Shown here one piece after another: positions 58,202 through 64,000 of a DNA stretch of 64,000 nt. The translations under genes were made by a program, and so were the position numbers. The stretch is taken from positions 1 to 64,000 of the forward strand of contig NC_061143.1 of NCBI RefSeq assembly GCF_905220365.1, written 5' to 3'. The notes beneath the pieces are model-generated. The model had not been told where the DNA came from. It saw only the letters and a list, made by a program, of their open reading frames with translations, and ran no database searches. Numbering within the stretch: the stretch's first letter is position 1; each line of letters begins with the position of its first letter. The stretch is from Vanessa cardui (lineage: Eukaryota; Arthropoda; Insecta; Lepidoptera; Nymphalidae).

Positions 58202-60393
58202 TACTGCGTGTCCATGGCCGTCGCCTCCTCCCCAGTCCTCGGCTGTTCTTGTGCCGCAGCCGGTGGTCGAACCGGCTGCGAGGAGCTGGTTGCCTTCTTC
58301 TTTTTGATGTTCTTCGGCGGATGAGCCGGCTGTGTCCTCGCCGTGGTTGTGGCGGTGGGTCTCGTGCAGGCCTTCGACCCGATCTTGTGGTCGGCTGGCT
58401 TTCCAGACGCCGCACATATAACGCAGTGCGGCGTCTTGGCTGAGCAGGTGCCAGCCTTGTGACCGGGCTGACCGCAGCGGTAGCAGAGTTGGCTGCGGTC
58501 TACCTCAGCGGTGCACCGTGCCCCCGCGTGTCCACCCTCCAGACACCGGTAGCACCGGAAAGGCCTCGGTGGTAATAGCGTGACCTGCGCCGAAACCCAC
58601 CCCACTAGGAGTCTGCTGTCCCTTAGCTTCTTGGCCGCCGCTAAGGGACAGCTCACATGGGTGGTCCCTAGACCAGAGACCCCCCGACGTATCGTGCCCG
58701 CCTTAACCTGATCAGGCGGGCATCCTCCGGTCTTGGAGACGGCGGCGACGACCTCCTCTATCGTCGCAGAGTCATCCAGGCCCGAAATGCGCAAAACCGC
58801 GCATTTGGTGGGCCTGGACACTCGGACGTCGTCCGACCCCAGTGACGCCCTGAGCTTTTCCGCTAGGGCGTCAGCTTTGGGACCACTCGTGGCCCCCGAG
58901 ACCTCCAGGAGTCGGCCTCCGGTCGCAGTCTTTTTGCACCGGAGGCCCGTTATGCCGAGATCGCTCAGCGAGATCTCGGCTTTTGCCTTCGCCAAGATGT
59001 CGGCATAAGAGAGGCCCCGCTCCTCCGCCCCTGGCTGCAGGGTGAGAGCCACTGCAGTCGAGCGGGGAGTCCTGAGCCTTGCAGGCCGTCGCTTGGCCGC
59101 CGCGACTCCCTCCTCCTTCTTCTTGTGGGCCTCCTTTTTGGCCCGCTGGCGCGCCTTTTTGTTGCGTTTAGCGGCGCCCGCAACCTCCCATTCCGCCTCG
59201 GGTCTTGACACCGGTCTTTTTTCACTATTGGCTGTTTGTGCCGGTTGGACGGCACGGGGCGCTGCGGCTTGGGCCGCACTTGCCTTTTTGGCCGCCTTCC
59301 CCTTCCCTTTTTTGGCAGCAGCCGCTTGTGCCGGTTGGGTGGCACGGGGCGCTGCGGCTTTGGCCGCATATGTCGGCGCCGGTGCGCTGCGCTGGTCTGC
59401 AGCTAGGGGGGGACGTAGAATCCTCCCCTCGAGCACCGAGAAACGAGCGTTAAAGCTCGCCATCTCCTGACGGATCAGGCGAACCAGCTCCGTCTCTTGC
59501 GGCGACTGCTGCTGTTGCTGCGGTTGCAGCGTGGCGTCAGGTGTGGCGCTCAGAAGGCCCACCTCCCGCCTGAGGTGTTCCCGGCGGAAGTTCGCCATCT
59601 CGGCCTTGAGCTCTAGCTGCTCTTTCCTGAGCGCCTCGACCTGTGCTGCGAGCCTGGTGTTCTGGGCCCGCAGCAGCGCCGTCTCCTCGGTATCGGTGCG
59701 GGTGAGCAGCACCTGGGCGCACTCCAGTATCGAGGCCGTAGCCTCTTTCAGTGCCTTCTGGCTGCAGCCGCTAAGGCCCTTGGAGACCTTGCCCACCCTT
59801 TTAATCGCCGCAACCGCGTCCGTCATCCTCCGGTTGAGGTCGGAGGCAGGTAGCTCCTCTGCCTCGACCTCTAAGGCAGCAGAGTCTGACGACTCCGACC
59901 GAGGAGTGGCTCTCCCTTCCACCACCCTCTTGGTCAGAGCCGCGATCTGCCGCTCGTCCTCCTCCAGTTTTTCGGCAGCTGCTGCAGCCTTCGTCGCAGC
60001 CGCGGCCTCGCGTCTTGATAGACCGATACCGGCATATTTGCCGGTAGTAGTCGGTCTACCTTTTCTTGTCGGTGTGTCGCTGCGAGCAGAGTCCGACCCA
60101 GAATCCGGGACCTCTCTCGCGCGTTTCCGTGAACGCTTCGACACCGCGCTCGCCATACTCATCCGACTGGATGCGCTGTCGGCGTCCGACAGCTCACCCA
60201 GTCGCTCCAATCTAACCACAGGTACCCTCATCGTTTGCAAATCATAGTCAGTTGTGGTCGCGGTAAGGTCGTTTGAAGGAATCCATCTGGCATCTTTGTC
60301 CCCTCCAGATTCGATGGGACGGTCCGATCCGTGAGGCGGATCGGAGAGGGACTGAAACCCCCCTGGAGATATATTTTTTTCGGATGCACTCAT
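58201..60393 (-). CDS. B9 ORF1, Gag-like protein, 730 aa
   Basis: Shortest intact B ORF1. The linker is a third version (APRAVQPAQTANSEKRPVS, AGAAKRNKKARQRAKKEAHK) with two copies of the PAQAAA/APRA unit. Tail HPPKNIKKKKATSS. Knuckles and coiled coil intact; start at MSAS. Confidence 0.88.
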   Translation of the reverse strand: MSASEKNISPGGFQSLSDPPHGSDRPIESGGDKDARWIPSNDLTATTTDYDLQTMRVPVVRLERLGELSDADSASSRMSMASAVSKRSRKRAREVPDSGSDSARSDTPTRKGRPTTTGKYAGIGLSRREAAAATKAAAAAEKLEEDERQIAALTKRVVEGRATPRSESSDSAALEVEAEELPASDLNRRMTDAVAAIKRVGKVSKGLSGCSQKALKEATASILECAQVLLTRTDTEETALLRAQNTRLAAQVEALRKEQLELKAEMANFRREHLRREVGLLSATPDATLQPQQQQQSPQETELVRLIRQEMASFNARFSVLEGRILRPPLAADQRSAPAPTYAAKAAAPRATQPAQAAAAKKGKGKAAKKASAAQAAAPRAVQPAQTANSEKRPVSRPEAEWEVAGAAKRNKKARQRAKKEAHKKKEEGVAAAKRRPARLRTPRSTAVALTLQPGAEERGLSYADILAKAKAEISLSDLGITGLRCKKTATGGRLLEVSGATSGPKADALAEKLRASLGSDDVRVSRPTKCAVLRISGLDDSATIEEVVAAVSKTGGCPPDQVKAGTIRRGVSGLGTTHVSCPLAAAKKLRDSRLLVGWVSAQVTLLPPRPFRCYRCLEGGHAGARCTAEVDRSQLCYRCGQPGHKAGTCSAKTPHCVICAASGKPADHKIGSKACTRPTATTTARTQPAHPPKNIKKKKATSSSQPVRPPAAAQEQPRTGEEATAMDTQ

Positions 60394-60864
60394 GTTTAGG
60401 TTTTTTGCCGGGGCTGCCGGCGAAGAAGTATAAAAGAGTAAAAGAAGAAAGAACAAAGGAAGAAGGAAAAAGAAATGCAGTCGGGACCGAACTACCCTCC
60501 GGCCATGCATCCCATCGCGCTGCGTAGCCGCTTGGGATTCGGGGTTATTTTTTATCGAGGTTGTCTTCCTCAAAACAAAAAATTAAATTTACAAAAATTT
60601 ACTACCTACAATTAAACACAAATAAAAGAAAATATTTATAACCTAACCTAATAATTATAAAACTAATTAATATATATTTACAGAATATATTTACACTCCT
60701 TCTCTGCCACGGGGCCGCGCACACAGTCCACTCTGAAAACAGAGAAAGACCGGGAGCGACCCGTGGCATGCCCTCCGCGTCAGTCTTAGCCGTGGCCGGC
60801 GAGCAAGCTCAAGCCGGCCCCGTTGCCCAGGGTGCGCCACGAGGAGGCGACTGACATGCACCCC
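60394..60864 (-). promoter_or_regulatory. B9 5' UTR
   Basis: As in B2 but with a rearranged AT-rich block (60575-60690) and CCGCTTGGGATTCGG in place of CCACTTGGGATTTGG. Confidence 0.5.
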
Positions 60865-60879
60865 ACATGCACCCCAACC
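60865..60879 (+). repeat. 15-bp target-site duplication, copy 4
   Basis: ACATGCACCCCAACC following the complete 5' end of B9, then running into telomere repeat. Confidence 0.88.
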
Positions 60880-60934
60880 TAACCTAACCTAACCTAACCT
60901 AACCTAACCTAACCTAACCTAACCTAACCTAACC
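60876..60934 (+). repeat. Telomeric (CCTAA)n tract
   Basis: About 12 perfect units between B9 and A4; this should be the original telomeric flank of B6. Confidence 0.97.
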
Positions 60935-60952
60935 TTTTTTTTTTTTTTTTTT

Positions 60953-61415
60953 GTTTTACTAGGAGGAAATGCATTTACGCATTCCGCCCGGTCGAAAGGG
61001 GGGACCGGGACGGATATGTGGGACTCCCGGGGCAGAAGGCCCCGTCCTACCCACTAAAACCTCCTAGGATTTCCGCCTTCACCGCAAGGCGGCAGGGCTA
61101 CGGGAACGCACGTGGCTCACCACCGCGGCCCTGCCAGCGGTCGTCGCTGTAAATGGGCGACTCATCTCGAGAGCGTGCCAGGATGTTGCGGCACGCTTCC
61201 GTCTCCGCCTCCGTCAGAACCGTGACGGACTCCCCCGAGTCCGCCACTGGAGGCTGGGCGAAGGCAGCGGATGTAAAGTTCCGCTGCCGACTACGTTGCG
61301 TCAATTCAAAAACAGGGCCATGCGGCAGCAGATGTAAAGGTCCGCTGCCGATAGCGCTGTGTCACGTCCGGGTTGTGCGGCGGCGGATGTAAAGGTCCGC
61401 CGCCGCTGTGTCGAA
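60953..61415 (-). other. A4 3' UTR with three hairpins
   Basis: Almost identical to A1: TGTAAAG hairpins within 61263-61405 and the CTAGGAGG/CCTCCTAG terminal pairing. Confidence 0.7.
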
Positions 61416-64000
61416 TCAAGGTAACCGGCCAAGATGGTCGCGGGGCCGCCGACCGGGTCTCCGTCGGCGCAGCGGGAGGGAGTTGGGATCGTCCTCCCGC
61501 TGTCGTTCCGCCTTCTCCTTGGCGGACATTACGACCTCGCTGAAGGTGCGTAATGCCGCCCACGCCTCTTCACTCGCGACCATCTTTCTGATGAGGGCCG
61601 GAAGCGACACGTCTAATCCGATGACCGTGGACAAGGCTGCGCGAGGCTCCGCCCAGGCTGGGCACTCTGCGCGTGTGTGCTCGGCCGTGTCCACGGCTTC
61701 GTTGCCACAGTGGTGGCACGTCGGTGCAGGCTCTCTGCCGACCACGTCACACAGGTATTTACTAAAACACCCGTGGCCGGTCAGGAGCTGCGTCAGGTGG
61801 TACGTCAGTGGGCCGTGCTTGCGCTCGACCCACTCTCTCAAAACTGGGCGGATGGCCGCCACGAGCTCCCCGCCGGCATCCGGAACTCGAAGCCGATCCT
61901 CCCACCTCTCCATCAGGCGGCGTCTTGCCTCCTCCCTCCACTGTAGGACTAGGGGGGGGTTGCCATCTGCTCTTGCCGCCTTGACCCGCCAGTAGACGCT
62001 CGAGTTGATCTCGGCCTCGAGGTCCCATGGCGGGCTTCCGGACAGCAAGCCGGCCGCGGTGTATGACACCGTCCGGTACGCCCGAGCCGCCCTGAGCGCC
62101 ATCGCCCGCTGCGGACGTCGCAGCGAGGCGACGTTGACGCGATTGCTCAGAGCGTCCGCCCATATTGGCGCACCGTAGAGTGCCATGGAGCGCACCACGC
62201 CGGAGTACAGACGCCTGCACGAACTCCCTGGTCCACCTACGTTGGGCAGAATCCGCCCAAGCGCTCCGGCTGCAGCCACCAGTCTCGGGGCCAAGCGCCG
62301 GAAGTGCTCCTCGAACTTCCACCTGCCATCGAGGACGAGTCCCAGGTACTTCATCGTCGACCCGATGGGGATGGAAGTTCCGCCGACCGTCAACACCATG
62401 CCCGGAGGTGGCGCGTTCCGAGGACAATGAAAAGCAAGGGCCTCGGACTTATGCAAGGCCACCTCGAGGCCCAGGGCACGGATGCGGTGGACCACATGTG
62501 CGACGCCGGCTGTGGCGAGGTAAGCCGCCTCCCGGTGGGTACTGCCGCGGGCCGACACGAGGGTGTCGTCAGCGTAACATGTGACGCTGACCCCCCGCAG
62601 GGTGGCCCCACGCAGCACCCAGTCATACCCGATGTTCCACAGGAGAGGACCCAGTACAGAGCCCTGTGGAACACCGCAAGTCATGACCCTCCTTCCGAGA
62701 CCGTCTTGTGTCGGGAATACCACCGCCCTGCCCGAAAAGTAATCGGCGATGGTTCGTCGGAGGTAGCCCGGCACATTGTGGTAGTGCAGAGCCTCCAGAA
62801 TGACCTCCCAGGGCAGAGAGTTGAAGGCGTTGGCTATGTCCAACGAGACAGCCAACAAAACTCCACCCTGCGTCACCTCCTCCTCTGCCATGTCCCTGAC
62901 CCTGGCGATCGCGTCCAGCGTCGAGCGGCCGGGGCGGAAGCCATACTGCCGCTCGTTGAGGCCCGGCTCCATGCTGTCGACTAGGCGGACGGCGAGCACA
63001 CGCTCGAAGAGCTTGCTCACCTCGTCGAGCAGCACGATTGGGCGGTAGGCCGACGGCTGATCGGGGGCCCGTCCCTCCTTGCGGATGAGTACGAGCTTAC
63101 CCGTTTTCCACCTATGCGGAAACCTACCTTGAGCCAGGCAGGCGGAGAAGAGCTGGCGAACGCTATCACCCAAGGCATCCAATGCGATCGACAGGGCGCA
63201 TCCCGGTATCCCGTCAGGCCCGGGGGCTGTCCTTTTTGAGCGAAGCTTGTGGACGGCCGCGCACAGTTCCGCCTCGGTAACCGGGGGTGCCAGGTCTCGT
63301 TCGTCACTTCTGGGCCGTAGAGGGGCCATCGACGGTGGGGCGAACTCGCCGCGCTCAGGAAAGAGCACACTCAATACTCTCTCCAGAACGTGCGGGTGGA
63401 GGGTGCTAGAGAGCGGGGGAGTCCAGGGTCGGAGTTTTTGTCTCACGACCCGGTACGGTCTTCCCCACGGATCTCTGTCCAACGACGCGAGCCATTCCTG
63501 CCAAGCAGCCTCTTTTGCTTGGGCTATGGCCTTCTTCAGGGCGTCGCAGGCATCCCTGTAGGCGGTGTAAAGGGCCGCCTCCAGGCTGTGGTCGCGCACA
63601 CGTCGTCTCCTGGATCTAGCATACTGGCGGCGGGCCGCAACGCAGGCTCTCCGCAGATGTCGGAGTTCTGGCCGCCACCAATACACGCGGCGACGTGGAG
63701 CCTGAGGCTTCACTCTCGGCATCGCCACATCGCAAATGCGGAACAGGGCTGCGCCGAGCTGGTCAGCCTCTCGGTCGACCTCGGCCACCGGATCGGAACC
63801 GGCGCACCAGGCCTCCACGATGGCCGCCTCTTTTGCCAACTGGCTATCGAGACGGCCCAGGCTCCACCGCGGACCTTCTGTCCGCTCAACAGCGGGCCGG
63901 GCGACTGGGACCGCGGAGACATCGAATCGGATGTAACGATGATCCGACAGAGTCTCCACGGCCGTCTCCACCCTCCACTCGCGAACACGGCGGGCTAGGG
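61416..64000 (-). CDS. A4 ORF2, endonuclease-reverse transcriptase, C-terminal 861 codons
   Basis: Open to the edge, starting within the end of the endonuclease (LARRVREWRVETAVETLSDH). RT and CCHC motifs complete. The gene is a patchwork: 61416-61795 like A1, about 61798-61975 like A2 (RADGNPPLV, LTYHLTQLL), about 62130-63440 like A1 including the extra NRVN residue, and beyond 63460 unlike any other copy (KEAAWQEWLASLDRDPW). Also GIPGCALS, an Arg-to-Cys change parallel to B9. Confidence 0.9.
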   Translation of the reverse strand, partial: LARRVREWRVETAVETLSDHRYIRFDVSAVPVARPAVERTEGPRWSLGRLDSQLAKEAAIVEAWCAGSDPVAEVDREADQLGAALFRICDVAMPRVKPQAPRRRVYWWRPELRHLRRACVAARRQYARSRRRRVRDHSLEAALYTAYRDACDALKKAIAQAKEAAWQEWLASLDRDPWGRPYRVVRQKLRPWTPPLSSTLHPHVLERVLSVLFPERGEFAPPSMAPLRPRSDERDLAPPVTEAELCAAVHKLRSKRTAPGPDGIPGCALSIALDALGDSVRQLFSACLAQGRFPHRWKTGKLVLIRKEGRAPDQPSAYRPIVLLDEVSKLFERVLAVRLVDSMEPGLNERQYGFRPGRSTLDAIARVRDMAEEEVTQGGVLLAVSLDIANAFNSLPWEVILEALHYHNVPGYLRRTIADYFSGRAVVFPTQDGLGRRVMTCGVPQGSVLGPLLWNIGYDWVLRGATLRGVSVTCYADDTLVSARGSTHREAAYLATAGVAHVVHRIRALGLEVALHKSEALAFHCPRNAPPPGMVLTVGGTSIPIGSTMKYLGLVLDGRWKFEEHFRRLAPRLVAAAGALGRILPNVGGPGSSCRRLYSGVVRSMALYGAPIWADALSNRVNVASLRRPQRAMALRAARAYRTVSYTAAGLLSGSPPWDLEAEINSSVYWRVKAARADGNPPLVLQWREEARRRLMERWEDRLRVPDAGGELVAAIRPVLREWVERKHGPLTYHLTQLLTGHGCFSKYLCDVVGREPAPTCHHCGNEAVDTAEHTRAECPAWAEPRAALSTVIGLDVSLPALIRKMVASEEAWAALRTFSEVVMSAKEKAERQREDDPNSLPLRRRRPGRRPRDHLGRLP

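Larger units (their letters stand above)
54647..60864 (-). mobile_element. B9: full-length B element, third insertion at the same site
   Basis: 6.22 kb with a 38-nt tail. Its own 5' terminus (...GACATGCACCCC) is followed directly by another ACATGCACCCCAACC, the right-hand target duplication. The tail joins GGTTGGG without the A seen in other copies. Both ORFs intact. Confidence 0.93.
60935..64000 (-). mobile_element. A4: A element running off the right edge
   Basis: Tail of 18 nt (60935-60952), complete 3' UTR and 861 codons of ORF2 are visible. ORF1 and the 5' UTR would lie beyond the window. Confidence 0.92.

Noticed and set aside
1..64000. Assembly artefact from repeated sequence
   Set aside because: Copies differ by many substitutions, tail lengths and truncation points, and junctions follow a consistent insertion logic. 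Individual poly(T) and CCTAA lengths may still be inexact.
1..64000. LTRs, terminal inverted repeats, tRNA, rRNA or host genes
   Set aside because: None could be recognised on either strand; all sequence is accounted for by the elements and telomere repeats.

Overview
The window is an insect-type telomere or subtelomere made entirely of telomere-targeted non-LTR retrotransposons separated by short tracts of the insect telomere repeat (CCTAA on the + strand, TTAGG on the - strand). I found no host gene, RNA gene or single-copy sequence. The species cannot be named. The perfect TTAGG repeats, and elements with the layout of the silkworm SART group (R1 clade), point to an insect such as a lepidopteran or another TTAGG-bearing order. 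Because the + strand is C-rich, the chromosome tip should lie to the left and the centromere to the right.

I count 16 elements, all on the - strand and all head to tail, so the poly(A) tails (poly(T) on the + strand) point toward the chromosome tip. Family A: A0 (1-1882, cut by the left edge, a divergent subfamily), A1 (1952-8217), A2 (9466-15713), A3 (40110-46351), A4 (60935-64000, cut by the right edge). Family B: B1 (8522-9416, 5'-truncated), B2 (15773-22031), B3 (22046-28279), B4 (29058-35305), B5 (35340-40055, 5'-truncated), B6 (47166-53391), B7 (53396-53988, truncated), B8 (54004-54631, truncated), B9 (54647-60864). Family C: C1 (28294-29048) and C2 (46376-47151), about 0.76 kb each, with family-type 5' and 3' ends but no ORFs; they look like non-autonomous derivatives.

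Each full A or B element reads, in its own sense: 5' UTR, ORF1 (Gag-like, about 730-751 aa, coiled coil, RRM-like region, three CCHC knuckles), ORF2 (1040-1062 aa, APE-type endonuclease, reverse transcriptase with YADD, C-terminal CCHC), structured 3' UTR, poly(A). ORF1 stop and ORF2 start overlap as TAATG in every copy, the arrangement known to couple translation in SART1. ORF1 should package the RNA and carry it to telomeres; the ORF2 endonuclease should nick the CCTAA strand and the RT should copy the RNA there. All 15 readable 3' junctions are AACC followed by poly(T), so target choice is in register every time.

Most coding copies are open from end to end, telomere tracts are perfect, and tails are long and uninterrupted, so the array looks young and probably active. 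The points most worth a second look are the ORF-less C elements; 3'-UTR hairpins whose stems co-vary between copies and families; a chain of three insertions into one site marked by four copies of the same 15-bp target duplication; a 5' terminal module shared by otherwise divergent families; and mosaic ORF2 genes.
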